This document shows positions 55,156 to 64,000 of a DNA stretch of 64,000 nt, piece after piece. The translations under genes were made by a program, and so were the position numbers. Numbering within the stretch: the first letter of the stretch is position 1; the number at the start of each line of letters is the position of its first letter. The DNA comes from Pseudomonas putida (GTDB taxonomy: Bacteria > Pseudomonadota > Gammaproteobacteria > Pseudomonadales > Pseudomonadaceae), in NCBI RefSeq assembly GCF_001976065.1, contig NZ_MNAH01000006.1:186001-250000 (forward strand), in the 5' to 3' direction. Below the pieces are notes generated by a model, which did not search any database, had not been told where the DNA came from, and worked only from the letters and a program-made list of their open reading frames with translations.

Positions 55156-55907
55156 CAGCGCTTCTCCTTATGGCTGCGCCGCGCGGTCAGGCGCACCAGC
55201 CAAGTATCGATCAGCGAGCTGTCCCGGGGTTGATCCAGATAGGCGGCCAGCAGCTCTCGCAATTGCCTTTCGCTCCACTCGGGTGCCCGACGCAGCAATG
55301 GCTCCAGGTCCTTGACCCGGTCACGCATTCCGAACAACAAGTGCCGGGTCTTTTCCAGGTCGATCAGTTGAGCCTGATAGCCGTCACCGGTTGCCCGCAG
55401 GAAAATATGCTTGGGGTAGAAGCAGCCATGCACCTGGCGCATGCGGTGCAGCTGCTGCGCCAGATGCCCGCAAGCTTGCAGAATGGCCACCTGTTGCGCC
55501 TCGCCGAGGTCCGACCAGCGCTGCAACAGTGAGTCCAGATCATCCCAGCCGTCGAGGGCGCGCGTCAGGAGAATCGCCCGGGTTTCGCCCTCCACCTTGC
55601 GCTCACCGAAGAACACCGCCTTGAGCGCCGGTATGCCGAGCTTTTCGTAGCGGCTGATATTGCGAAACTCCCGGGCAAAACTTGGCTCGCCAAATGGCGC
55701 ATGCAAGGTATGCATCTGGTAGTTGCTCTGGCGCTTGAGGTAAAAGCCACGACCTTCCAGATCCAGTCGAAACACGCTGCTCCATCCACCGCGTTGGGTG
55801 TTGGGTTCGTCCACGGCATCGAGCTGCCGGGCCCAGAGCGCATCGAAAGTGCCGAGATCGTGGCGCTCAAGCAGCGCACGGTCTTCAGCGGCCAGGAAAT
55901 CAGTCAT
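55155..55907 (-). CDS. InaA/LPS-kinase-like protein with altered catalytic loop
   Basis: A 250-aa kinase-like protein: K59-containing FYLKRQ, then HGCFYPKHIFL where the HRD Asp is replaced by C162, and LIDLEKTR with D183 retained. Start MTDFLAAED is set by an ATGA overlap with the previous gene; upstream open frame is ignored. It may be catalytically unusual or have a structural role. Confidence 0.78.
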   Translation of the reverse strand: MTDFLAAEDRALLERHDLGTFDALWARQLDAVDEPNTQRGGWSSVFRLDLEGRGFYLKRQSNYQMHTLHAPFGEPSFAREFRNISRYEKLGIPALKAVFFGERKVEGETRAILLTRALDGWDDLDSLLQRWSDLGEAQQVAILQACGHLAQQLHRMRQVHGCFYPKHIFLRATGDGYQAQLIDLEKTRHLLFGMRDRVKDLEPLLRRAPEWSERQLRELLAAYLDQPRDSSLIDTWLVRLTARRSHKEKR

Positions 55908-56638
55908 TCGCGTCCCTCGAAAAATCTCACCACGTGCCGGATACGCTTCTTGTCGGCTGCATTGAGCCGGGTCCGTTGGCGGTATTGCAGGTAAAAGCGC
56001 AGGCGCTGGGTAGCCGACAGTTGATACTTGGCGACTTTGTCCAGGCAGGCCAGGTCCTTGGTGATTCGGTACTTGAGCCAGAAACCGCGCCAAAAGTCAC
56101 CGTTGGGGCAGTCGATCAGGAACAACCGGGCCTGATCGTCGACCAGCAGGTTGCGCCACTTCAGATCATTATGGGTAAAGTGATGTTCATGCATCGTCCG
56201 GGTGTAACTGGCCAGTTGCTGGCTGATGTTGTCGACCCAGGCCCGGTCCGCCAGCTTCGCATCATGACGCTCGGCCAGCGCCGACAGATCTTCTGTATTC
56301 GGCAGTTCGCGAGTGATCATCGCCCCGCGGTCATAGGCCGCACCGCGACGTTCCAGGCCCCAGGCCACCACCTCGGCAGTGGGAATGCCCCACTTGGCAA
56401 AGCGCTTGAGGTTCTGCCACTCCATTTTAACGCGAGGCTTGCCCAGGTAACGGCGCAAACCTTTGCCGGCCCCCACGTAGCGCTTGACGTAATAGTTGAC
56501 GCCATTGCGCTGGACGCGAATGACCTCCGACAGCGGATCGCGGGTCAGGCGCTCACCTTGCAACGCAAACACAGCTTCAAGGCTGCCGAAGTCGTCAGCC
56601 AGATCGCAGTAATCAGGCTCCAGTCTCCAACCTGCCAT
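55904..56638 (-). CDS. LPS core kinase (WapP-like)
   Basis: A 244-aa kinase-like protein: YYVKRY near 50, E73, HHFTHNDLKWRNLLV with D158 and N163, LFLIDCPNGDF with D176. These cover a normal eukaryotic-type kinase core. WapP of P. aeruginosa, a heptose kinase, has this position. It overlaps waaP by one base and the next gene by four. Confidence 0.83.
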   Translation of the reverse strand: MAGWRLEPDYCDLADDFGSLEAVFALQGERLTRDPLSEVIRVQRNGVNYYVKRYVGAGKGLRRYLGKPRVKMEWQNLKRFAKWGIPTAEVVAWGLERRGAAYDRGAMITRELPNTEDLSALAERHDAKLADRAWVDNISQQLASYTRTMHEHHFTHNDLKWRNLLVDDQARLFLIDCPNGDFWRGFWLKYRITKDLACLDKVAKYQLSATQRLRFYLQYRQRTRLNAADKKRIRHVVRFFEGRE

Positions 56639-57444
56639 CAGAGCGCGTCTCCGTATCGCTGTTTACGCTCGTAAAGCTTGTTGGCCTTGCCTTCGAGCCA
56701 GCTCAAAAGCCCTGCTTCTTCGCTCAGGATCTGTCGCAGCGGTTGCTGGAAATAGCCTTTGAGGAAACGCAGTTTGTCGCGCCGGGTCAGGCCGATGTCC
56801 AGGGCGGAAAAATACAGCGCCGCCAGATCCTTGTTACGCCAGCGCGAGGTGATCGCCGGGCGGGTCTGGGCGCGGTGCAGGTCGATCACCGAGAGTTTGA
56901 AATCGTCCGCGGTCACCGGCTTGTCGGTGTGCAGCAGGAAGTGGCAGATGTAACAGTCGCGATGGTTGACCCCGGCACGGTGCATCATGCCGGTCATGCG
57001 TGCCACTTCAGCAATCAGCGCACGCTTGAGCGTTGGCTCGGGCGGCTGCTTGATCCAGTTGATGCTGAAGTCTTCGAGGCTGACGGTTGGCGCCAGCTCT
57101 TCGGTGACGATAAATGAATGCTGGTCGGCCGGGTTGCTGCCCTTTTCGCCATAAGCGACGGCGGTCATGGTCGGTACGCCGACTTCCTGCAGGCGCTGGA
57201 TGGCCTTCCATTCCTGGCCGGCTCCCAGCACCGGCAGCTTGGCGGTGAGCAGGTTCTTGAAAATCTCACCCCAGCCGATGCCACGGTGAATCTTCACGAA
57301 AAACCCATTGCCGTTCACCTCGGTACGCAGGGTACGGCGAGCTTCGAGCTCGCGGTACACCTCGCCCTGCAAGCCTTCGACTTCGGCGAACGGGTCGCGT
57401 CCGGCCCAAAGGCTCTTGAACGGTTCAGCCAGCATCAACTTCAT
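56638..57444 (-). CDS. waaP: LPS core heptose(I) kinase WaaP
   Basis: Phosphorylates heptose I, essential for outer-membrane integrity in Pseudomonas. The 268-aa protein has FFVKIHRG with the ATP Lys near 51, VNHRDCYICHFLL with catalytic D163, and LSVIDLHRAQ. D163 is the same position reported as essential in P. aeruginosa WaaP. It starts one base before the waaG stop. Confidence 0.95.
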   Translation of the reverse strand: MKLMLAEPFKSLWAGRDPFAEVEGLQGEVYRELEARRTLRTEVNGNGFFVKIHRGIGWGEIFKNLLTAKLPVLGAGQEWKAIQRLQEVGVPTMTAVAYGEKGSNPADQHSFIVTEELAPTVSLEDFSINWIKQPPEPTLKRALIAEVARMTGMMHRAGVNHRDCYICHFLLHTDKPVTADDFKLSVIDLHRAQTRPAITSRWRNKDLAALYFSALDIGLTRRDKLRFLKGYFQQPLRQILSEEAGLLSWLEGKANKLYERKQRYGDAL

Positions 57445-58566
57445 TTAAGCGTGCTCCGCCAGAATCACATCGGCCGCATGCTGCGGCATGCTGTAGAGGT
57501 CGGCCGTCTCGGCGAAGGCCACACCGTTGCGGCTCCAGGCCGCCCTTGCTTGAGCGTCGTTCAACATACCGGTCAGGTACTGTGTCAGCTGGGCTTGATC
57601 AAACGGCTCGTCCAATACCAGGCCAGCGTCGGCTTCGGCAATGTAATGGGCGTAGCCGCAGACCGCGCTCACCAGCACCGGCAACCCGGCCACCAGCGCT
57701 TCGAGCAGCACGGTGCCGGTGTTTTCGTTGTAGGCCGGGTGGATCAACAGATCGGCGCCCAACAGGAAGCGCGGAATATCGCTGCGGCCCTTGAGGAACG
57801 TCACGTTGTCGCCGAGCCCCAGCGTGGCGCTCTGCATCTGGAACAATTTGGGGTCGTCCTGGCCAATTACAAACAGCCGGGTGCGTTTCTTCAGATCAGC
57901 GGGCAAAGCGGCCAGGGCCTTGAGGCTGCGATCCACGCCCTTGGTCTTGAACCCGGAGCCGATCTGCACCAGCAGCAAGTCATCGTCCTCAAGATTGAAT
58001 TCGGCGCGGAACCCGGCGCGAATTTCGTCCGCATCCGCCGGCCGACGACGGTCCTGGGCAATGCCTGGCGGCAGCAGGTGGAAGCGCTCCAGCGGCGTAT
58101 CGTAATGCTTGATGAACAGCGGTTGCTGGACCTCGGAGATCATCAGCACTTCAGTCTTCGCCTCTTTGGCGAACACCGCCCGCTCGTATTCGGCGAAGTG
58201 GCGATAGCGACCCCAACGGCGGTACAGCGAGTTGCGCAGGTTCTGCGCCTTGTCTTCGAAGCAGCCGTCGGCAGCGTAGTAGACATCCAGGCCCGGCATC
58301 TTGTTGAAGCCGATCAAGCGGTCCACCGGCCGCTTGGCCAGGTCCGCTTCCATCCACTCGGTGAGCTTTTCGTTGCGTCGATGGTTGAAGAAGGCCTTGA
58401 CCGGCGCCACCAGCACTTCGAAACCCGGTGGCACCTCGCCTTCCCAGATCAGCGTATAGACGCGGATCTGGTGGCCGCGCTTCTGGCACTCCAGGGCGAT
58501 GCGCATGAAATCGCGCTGCAGGCCACCAAAGGGAAAGTATTTGTACAGGACAAATGCCAATTGCAT
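57445..58566 (-). CDS. waaG: LPS glucosyltransferase WaaG
   Basis: GT4 enzyme of 373 aa that adds the first hexose to heptose II. It has MQLAFVLYKYFPFGGLQRDFMRIA at the N-terminus, HLLPPGIAQDRRR, and IHPAYNENTGTVLLEALVAGLPVLVS in the donor domain. Its start overlaps the waaC stop and waaP follows without gap. Confidence 0.96.
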   Translation of the reverse strand: MQLAFVLYKYFPFGGLQRDFMRIALECQKRGHQIRVYTLIWEGEVPPGFEVLVAPVKAFFNHRRNEKLTEWMEADLAKRPVDRLIGFNKMPGLDVYYAADGCFEDKAQNLRNSLYRRWGRYRHFAEYERAVFAKEAKTEVLMISEVQQPLFIKHYDTPLERFHLLPPGIAQDRRRPADADEIRAGFRAEFNLEDDDLLLVQIGSGFKTKGVDRSLKALAALPADLKKRTRLFVIGQDDPKLFQMQSATLGLGDNVTFLKGRSDIPRFLLGADLLIHPAYNENTGTVLLEALVAGLPVLVSAVCGYAHYIAEADAGLVLDEPFDQAQLTQYLTGMLNDAQARAAWSRNGVAFAETADLYSMPQHAADVILAEHA

Positions 58567-59627
58567 CAGCGCAGCTCCTCAGCCAGTAATAACGTGCTCA
58601 GTCGGCTCGCGACACGCTCGGGATTCAGACGCGTGAAGCACAATGGCCACTCGCGCTTCAAGTCAAAACGACTGGCATCTTCGGCCGTCGGTTGATAAGT
58701 GCATTTCTTTTGCAAGCACGGCGCGCAGGGGAAGTCGCTGGCCAGGTGAATCTGCGACTTGCCGTAGGCCCCGGTCAGGCCCGGGTTGGTCGGGCCGAAC
58801 AGCGACAGCGTCGGCACATCCAGCGCCGCGGCCAGGTGACCGAGGCCGGTATCCACCGCTACACAGGCTTGCGCGCCGGCCAGCACCTTGCCGACCCCGG
58901 CCAGGTTCAGCTTCGGCAATACCTCGGCGTGCTTGAAGCCGGCAGCGATGCGCTCGGCGCGGGCCTTTTCCACCGCGTTGCCCCACGGCAGCTTGACGCC
59001 CACTCCGAGATAACCGACCCGTTCGGTCAGCTCGCGCCAGTAGGCTTCGGGCCAGTGCTTGGTGTCCCAGGTGGTGCCATGCAGGAACAGCACATACGGA
59101 TTCTTGCGCGGCAGTTCCACCAGGCGCTCGACGCTCAGGCCGTAGTCGCCCAGGCCCTTGGGCAAGTCATACCCCAGGGCGATGGCGAACAACTGACGCA
59201 CCCGCTCTACCGCGTGCTGGCCGCGGGCAACCGCCAGGCGCCGGTTATAGAACCGTGCGGCGAGGGGCTCGCGCGCCGAACTTTTATCGAGTCCGGCCAC
59301 CGGTGCTTTCACATACCGGGTGAGCAAAGCGCTTTTCAACAGGCCCTGGGCATCGATGACCAAATCGTATTTCGTGGCGCGAACGCTCTGTTTGAAGCGC
59401 TTCCACTCGCCACTCTTGATGGTCTGCCAGATGTTCTTGCGCCAGCGACGGATCGCCACCGGAATCACCTTGCCCACCGCCGGGTGCCAGGTCGGAATTT
59501 CGGCAAAGCCTTCTTCCACCACCCAGTCGAACGTGATGCCGGGGATGGCCCGCGAGGCGTCGGTCAACGCGGGCAGCGCATGAATCACGTCGCCCAGCGA
59601 TGAAGTCTTGATCAGCAGTACCCGCAA
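58566..59627 (-). CDS. waaC: LPS heptosyltransferase I WaaC
   Basis: GT9 enzyme of 353 aa that adds the first heptose to Kdo. It has MRVLLIKTSSLGDVIHALPALTDA, DLVIDAQGLLKSAL, FLHGTTWDTKHWP and VDTGLGHLAAALDVPTLSLFGPTNP. The start is TTG, with GAGG nine bases upstream inside the end of waaF. Confidence 0.96.
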   Translation of the reverse strand: MRVLLIKTSSLGDVIHALPALTDASRAIPGITFDWVVEEGFAEIPTWHPAVGKVIPVAIRRWRKNIWQTIKSGEWKRFKQSVRATKYDLVIDAQGLLKSALLTRYVKAPVAGLDKSSAREPLAARFYNRRLAVARGQHAVERVRQLFAIALGYDLPKGLGDYGLSVERLVELPRKNPYVLFLHGTTWDTKHWPEAYWRELTERVGYLGVGVKLPWGNAVEKARAERIAAGFKHAEVLPKLNLAGVGKVLAGAQACVAVDTGLGHLAAALDVPTLSLFGPTNPGLTGAYGKSQIHLASDFPCAPCLQKKCTYQPTAEDASRFDLKREWPLCFTRLNPERVASRLSTLLLAEELR

Positions 59628-59628
59628 A

Positions 59629-60663
59629 CTATTTGACCTCGACCACAGTGCCTTGCAACCGCTGCAAGGCTTCGTTCACCGCTTGCGGCATGAGCTGGCG
59701 CAGGCAGTTGTAATGGCCGAATCGGCAGGTGCGGTCGAAGCATGGGCTGCATTCGATGCCCAGGCGCACGATCTCGACATGTTCGGCCAGCGGCGGCGTG
59801 AAGCCCGGTGACGTCGAACCGTAGACCGCCACCAGCGGGCGGTTCAGCGCGGCGGCAACGTGCATCAGGCCAGAGTCGTTGGACACCACCGAATCGGCGC
59901 AGGACAGCAAGTCGATGGCCTCGGCCAACGAGGTACCGCCACTGAGGTTCACCGACTCTTCACGCAAGCCGGGAATCAGCCGCGAACGGATGTCTTCACC
60001 CACGGCATGATCGTTTTTCGAGCCGAACAGCCAGACTTGCCAGCCCTCGCGAATCTTCGCTTCAGCGACCTTGGCGTAGTGCTCGGACGGCCAGCGCTTG
60101 GACTCGCCGAACTCGGCACCGGGGCACAGGGCCAACACCGGGCGATCCAGGGCCAGGCCAAACTTGGCCAATGCCGCTTCGCGAGTCACCGGATCGATCC
60201 GCAGGCTCGGGCGCGGGTATGGCTTGGGCAGTTCAACGCCCGGCTCGTAGGCCAGGGCCATGAAGCGCTCGATCATCAGCGGGTAACGTTCTTTGTCCAG
60301 CGTACGCACGTCGTTGAGCAGGCCGTAGCGGAACTCGCCGCGCCAGCCGGTGCGCTTGGGGATGCCGGCAAAGAACGGCACCAGCGCTGACTTCAGGGAA
60401 TTCGGCAGCAGGATCGCCTGGTCGTACTGGCCAGCCAGGGATTTGCCGATGCGCCGACGCGTCGCCAACTCCAGTGCGCCGTGGCCGAGCGGGAAGCTCA
60501 AGGCCTGGCGAACTTCGGGCATGCGCTCAAGAATCGGCCGGCTCCACTCGGGGGCCAGCACGTCGATTTCGCATTGCGGGTGGCGTTGCTTGAGGCACTG
60601 AAACAGTGTCTGCGCCATCACCATGTCACCGACCCAACTGGGCCCAACGATCAGAATTTTCAT
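59629..60663 (-). CDS. waaF: LPS heptosyltransferase II WaaF
   Basis: GT9 enzyme of 344 aa that adds the second heptose. It has MKILIVGPSWVGDMVMAQTLFQ, LCPGAEFGESKRWP and VSNDSGLMHVAAALNRPLVAVYGSTSP. It is the first gene of the coupled waaF-waaC-waaG-waaP-kinase run. The start codon MKILIVG is the family start; an open extension is rejected. Confidence 0.97.
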   Translation of the reverse strand: MKILIVGPSWVGDMVMAQTLFQCLKQRHPQCEIDVLAPEWSRPILERMPEVRQALSFPLGHGALELATRRRIGKSLAGQYDQAILLPNSLKSALVPFFAGIPKRTGWRGEFRYGLLNDVRTLDKERYPLMIERFMALAYEPGVELPKPYPRPSLRIDPVTREAALAKFGLALDRPVLALCPGAEFGESKRWPSEHYAKVAEAKIREGWQVWLFGSKNDHAVGEDIRSRLIPGLREESVNLSGGTSLAEAIDLLSCADSVVSNDSGLMHVAAALNRPLVAVYGSTSPGFTPPLAEHVEIVRLGIECSPCFDRTCRFGHYNCLRQLMPQAVNEALQRLQGTVVEVK

Positions 60664-60738
60664 GTGGTTTCCATAAACGAACCGGGGAGGCCTACGCCTC
60701 CCCGCCTCGTGAATTCTACAAAACACTGCAAATCTACT

Positions 60739-60828
60739 GTGGGAGCGAGCCTGCTCGCGAAAGCGGCATGACCATCAGCATAGATGCTGGATGTGACGGC
60801 CTCATCGCGAGCAGGCTCGCTCCCACAT
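60739..60828. repeat. Inverted REP pair between waaF and glnE
   Basis: Arms 60739-60765 and 60804-60828 of the GTGGGAGCGAGCCTGCTCGCGA variant. The pair lies upstream of the waaF operon and downstream of glnE, probably separating the two same-strand units. Confidence 0.9.
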
Positions 60829-60857
60829 TGGGTATTCGGTGTTGCAAATACCGTATT

Positions 60858-63797
60858 TCAGCTTAGCCCCAGCTCACGCCAGATCCGCATCACCTGTCGC
60901 CGTTCGTCCGCGAACTGGTCACCCGGTATCACTCCGGCATCCTTCTGCAAGGCCTGCCGGTGGGCGGCGGAGCGATAGGATTTATAAGCCTCACGCAACA
61001 GGCTGGCGTCCTCGACTGGCATCAGCCCGGCCTTCTCCAGCTCTTCCAGAATGCGGATGTTGTCCGTCCAGCGCAGCAATGGCGGGTGTGTTTCGGACCA
61101 CGCCAGGGCCGCGTATTGCACCATAAATTCAATATCGACGATACCTCCGGCGTCCTGCTTGAGGTCGAAGGGCGCCGAGACTTCGAAGGCATTTGCCCCG
61201 GTGCCGGCCGCGGTACTCTTGCTGCCCAGGTTATCGCGCATCTTGGCACGCATCTCGCTGACCTCCTGGCGCAGGGTCGGCAGATCGCGTGCCTTGCCCA
61301 GGATCGAGGCGCGAACCTGCTCGAACGCCCGACCGACATCCTCGCTGCCGACCAGCACCCGCGCCCTTACCAGCGCCTGATGTTCCCAGGTCCAGGCTTC
61401 ATTTTCCTGATAGCGGGCAAATGCCCCCAGCGAACTCACCAGCAGCCCGGATGCACCTGACGGCCGCAGACGCATGTCGACTTCATACAGCTGACCGGAG
61501 TTGGTCTGCGCCGTCAGCAGGTGAATGATCCGCTGCCCCAGCCGGGTGAAAAACTGCGCGCCATCGATCGACTTCGGCCCGTCGGTTTCTGCCTGTGGAT
61601 CGCCATCATGGATGAACACCAGGTCCAGGTCCGAACCATGCCCCAATTCCAGGCCACCGACTTTCCCATAACCGACAATGATGAAGCCGGGATCGCACAA
61701 CGTACCGTCGGTGCGCAGCGGTGTGCCGTACTTGGCGACCGTTTGCCGCCAGGCCAGGGCCAACACTTGCTCCAGGATCGCTTCGGCGAGCCAGGTCAGG
61801 TAATCGCTGACTTTCATCAATGGCAGGCTGCCGGCGATTTCCGAAGCGGCGACCCGCAAGCGGTGCGCCAGCTTGAAATGCCGCAAGGCTTCCATTTGCT
61901 GCTCGAGGTCGTCCTCGGGAATCCGCGTCAGGCGTTCGCGCAACTCGGCGGCCAGCTCCGGTGCCAACGGCGGCTTGAACAGCCGGCCCTCGTTGAGCAA
62001 CTCATCGAGCAGCAACGGAAAGCGGGTGATCTGTTCGGCAATCCACGGGCTCGCCGCGCACAAGGTCAGCAAGCGTCGCAGTGCGCCGGGATTTTCCGTC
62101 AACAGCACCAGATAGGCAGAACGGCGCGCCACGGCTTCAACCAGTGGCAATACCCGCTCCAGCACCAGATCCGGGTTGGCATGCTCTACAGCCTGAGCCA
62201 GCAAGCGCGGGATAAAGGCATCGAGGCGTTCACGCCCCAGACGCTGCATGGCGCGCAACTGCGGGCTGCCGCGCAAGCTGGCCAACGCCTTCAACGCTTT
62301 ACTGGCATCGGCGAAGCCGCCCTCCTGCAACTGACGGCAGGCGGCTTCTTCATCCTGGGCTTCCTCCCACAACGGCAGCCATTCACCGCCCACCACGACT
62401 TCGCTTTCGGCACCCTGCTCCTCGTCGGGATCGGCGATCACCTGGCCGAAATGCCAGGCCACCCGGCCACGCCAGTACATCAATTGCTCATGGAACGCCG
62501 ACCAGTCGGCAAAGCCCAGCATGAAGGCGATGCGCGCCTGGTCCTGGGCGCCGTCGGGCAGCATTTGCGTCTGGCGATCGGCAATCGCCTGGATCGCATG
62601 CTCGGTGTATCTCAGGAACTCGTAACCTTCGCGCAGTTCATTGATCACCGCTGGCGGCAGGTACCCTTGACCTTCCAGCGTACTCAGCACTTTTAATAGT
62701 GGGCGCTGCTGCAGGCTCAGGTCTCGACCGCCATGAATCAGCTGGAAGGCCTGGGCAATGAACTCCACCTCGCGGATGCCGCCGGAGCCAAGCTTGATAT
62801 TGTCCGCCATGCCCTTGCGCCGCACTTCCTGCTGGATGAGCTGCTTCATGGTGCGCAGCGCTTCGATGGCGGAAAAGTCCAGATAGCGTCGGTATACGAA
62901 GGGTCGCAACATCTCTTGCAGTTGCGCACCGGCCACTTGATCGCCAGCCACCACTCGTGACTTGATCATCGCGTAGCGCTCCCAGTCGCGCCCCTGGTCC
63001 TGGTAGTACTGCTCCAGCGCATTGAAACTCAGTACCAGCGCACCCGACGAACCATAAGGGCGCAGGCGCATGTCGACGCGAAACACGAAGCCGTCGACGG
63101 TCATCGGGTCCAGGGCCTTGATCAGGCGCTGGCCGAGACGAATGAAAAACTCCTGGTTATCCAGTGGGCGCTTGACCCCGACGGTTTCACCGCCTTCGGG
63201 GTAGGCAAAGATCAAGTCGATGTCCGACGACAGATTCAGTTCCACCGCACCCAGCTTGCCCATGCCGAGCACCACCATCTGCTGCGGCTCGCCGCTGCGC
63301 CGGCCGGTGGGTACGCCGAACTGCTGGCAATGCCGGGCGTACAGCCACTGATAGGCCAGGTCGATGCTCGCATCGGCCATGTCCGAGAGGTCGCGACAAG
63401 TCTGCACCAGATCGGCTTGGCGGGTTAGGTCGCGCCAGATGATCCGCACCTGATGACGCGCACGTTGACGACGCAACGCCCGTGCGAGTTGATCGTCTGT
63501 TTCGGCGGCGTCCACGGCGGCGCCAATCTGCGCGCGCATCTCGCCAGGGGCGAAGCTGCGGTCGAGTTCACCGGACTGCACCAGCGCCAGCAACAGAAGG
63601 GGGTCACGCACACTTTGTTCGGTGACGAAGTCGCTGGCAGCGGTGACGCGAGCGAATTGCGCCCAGCGTTCAGGGGGCCAGGCGCTCAGCCCATGGTCAT
63701 CGTCCAGGGCGCTGACCGCGGTACGGAACGACTGCTCGGCACGGGTGACAAACGGCAAGAGAATGGCGGGCAGGTCGGCAAGCGGAGGCAGGCTCAT
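60858..63797 (-). CDS. glnE: Bifunctional glutamine synthetase adenylyltransferase/deadenylyltransferase GlnE
   Basis: Adds or removes AMP on glutamine synthetase in response to PII. The 979-aa protein has two nucleotidyltransferase domains. The N-terminal one (deadenylylation) has GKLGAVELNLSSDIDLIFAYPEGG, the C-terminal one (adenylylation) YGKVGGLELGHGSDLDLVFIHDGD, each with the GS-x10-DxD pattern. ilvE, its usual neighbour toward waaF in P. aeruginosa, is missing here. Confidence 0.97.
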   Translation of the reverse strand: MSLPPLADLPAILLPFVTRAEQSFRTAVSALDDDHGLSAWPPERWAQFARVTAASDFVTEQSVRDPLLLLALVQSGELDRSFAPGEMRAQIGAAVDAAETDDQLARALRRQRARHQVRIIWRDLTRQADLVQTCRDLSDMADASIDLAYQWLYARHCQQFGVPTGRRSGEPQQMVVLGMGKLGAVELNLSSDIDLIFAYPEGGETVGVKRPLDNQEFFIRLGQRLIKALDPMTVDGFVFRVDMRLRPYGSSGALVLSFNALEQYYQDQGRDWERYAMIKSRVVAGDQVAGAQLQEMLRPFVYRRYLDFSAIEALRTMKQLIQQEVRRKGMADNIKLGSGGIREVEFIAQAFQLIHGGRDLSLQQRPLLKVLSTLEGQGYLPPAVINELREGYEFLRYTEHAIQAIADRQTQMLPDGAQDQARIAFMLGFADWSAFHEQLMYWRGRVAWHFGQVIADPDEEQGAESEVVVGGEWLPLWEEAQDEEAACRQLQEGGFADASKALKALASLRGSPQLRAMQRLGRERLDAFIPRLLAQAVEHANPDLVLERVLPLVEAVARRSAYLVLLTENPGALRRLLTLCAASPWIAEQITRFPLLLDELLNEGRLFKPPLAPELAAELRERLTRIPEDDLEQQMEALRHFKLAHRLRVAASEIAGSLPLMKVSDYLTWLAEAILEQVLALAWRQTVAKYGTPLRTDGTLCDPGFIIVGYGKVGGLELGHGSDLDLVFIHDGDPQAETDGPKSIDGAQFFTRLGQRIIHLLTAQTNSGQLYEVDMRLRPSGASGLLVSSLGAFARYQENEAWTWEHQALVRARVLVGSEDVGRAFEQVRASILGKARDLPTLRQEVSEMRAKMRDNLGSKSTAAGTGANAFEVSAPFDLKQDAGGIVDIEFMVQYAALAWSETHPPLLRWTDNIRILEELEKAGLMPVEDASLLREAYKSYRSAAHRQALQKDAGVIPGDQFADERRQVMRIWRELGLS

Positions 63798-64000
63798 GGT
63801 CTATCCTTGATCGGCGTGTGACGGGCTGCATGTAGTGAATCTCGCAAACCCACTACCTGAAGGAGTGTCGAACAAAAGTTAGAAATAGCTGAAAATTCTT
63901 TTTTATTGGCAGCCAGCATCAAGCTTTCACCTTTTTCGGTTGGCAAAAGACCAACCTTAACGATTATTCTCACAACGCAGCCGGGGGCCACAAGCCGCTC
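63798..64000. other. glnE upstream region
   Basis: AT-richer than the surroundings. It contains a six-base hairpin GGTTGG/CCAACC (63938-63956) with a seven-base loop. The aceE gene is expected divergently beyond the edge, so this is likely a divergent promoter region; no defined boxes were identified. Confidence 0.4.

Noticed and set aside
63794..63991. Small minus-strand frame upstream of glnE
   Set aside because: No ribosome site, no similarity recognised, lies in a likely divergent promoter region.

Overview
This window is chromosomal DNA of a Pseudomonas, most likely of the P. fluorescens/P. putida side of the genus. I infer this from the order mutL-amiB-tsaE-nnrD-queG, orn-rsgA, motA-motB, rhdA-psd-serB, parC-parE, thiC-tolC, waaA, hldE-msbA-waaL, mig-14-wapH-carbamoyltransferase-kinases-waaP-waaG-waaC-waaF and glnE, which follows the conserved Pseudomonas arrangement. 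The high GC content and many Pseudomonas-type REP palindromes (GTGGGAGCGGGCTTGCTCGCGA and TGTAGGAGCTGGCTTGCCAGCG types) agree. In P. aeruginosa ilvE lies between waaF and glnE; here it is absent, as I recall for P. putida.

Layout. 1-7.5 kb: mismatch repair, cell-wall amidase, tRNA modification, NAD(P)HX repair, oligoribonuclease and a ribosome-assembly GTPase. 7.7-9.6 kb: a three-gene accessory cassette, TIR-like (MTH538/DUF1863 type), caspase-like protease, TIR. 9.6-18 kb: flagellar stator (motAB), HDOD protein, rhodanese, phosphatidylserine decarboxylase, phosphoserine phosphatase and an Smp/YtjB-like membrane protein. 18-28.5 kb: a PqiC-like lipoprotein, topoisomerase IV (parC, parE) with a retropepsin-like protease and a phytase-like protein between them, then yqiA, cpdA, DUF1249 and nudF. 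28.5-33.6 kb: a thiamine block (cytX, thiC with a TPP riboswitch) and a TolC-family outer-membrane protein. 33.7-60.7 kb: LPS biosynthesis from Kdo transferase to heptosyltransferases, interrupted near 35-39 kb by a LysR regulator, an SMR efflux pump, an FAD oxidoreductase, an aldo/keto reductase and a conserved hypothetical protein. 60.9-63.8 kb: glnE.

How the genes work together. The LPS genes form a nearly complete inner/outer-core assembly line. WaaA adds Kdo, HldE makes the ADP-heptose precursor, and WaaC and WaaF add heptoses. WaaG and other glycosyltransferases extend the core, WaaP and several kinase-like proteins phosphorylate it, and a carbamoyltransferase decorates it. MsbA flips lipid A-core and WaaL ligates O-antigen. 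The 53.7-60.7 kb block is minus strand and almost continuously translationally coupled.

The most notable item is the TIR-caspase-TIR cassette at 7696-9556. It sits in the otherwise conserved rsgA/motB junction, has tight gene overlaps and ends in a strong bidirectional terminator. Both TIR proteins keep the WxxxE catalytic glutamate context and the protease keeps its His/Cys pair. It matches the logic of the recently described TIR-caspase (type IV Thoeris) anti-phage systems, but here two unlike TIR proteins flank the protease. I see no CRISPR array, tRNA, rRNA, transposase or integrase in the window.
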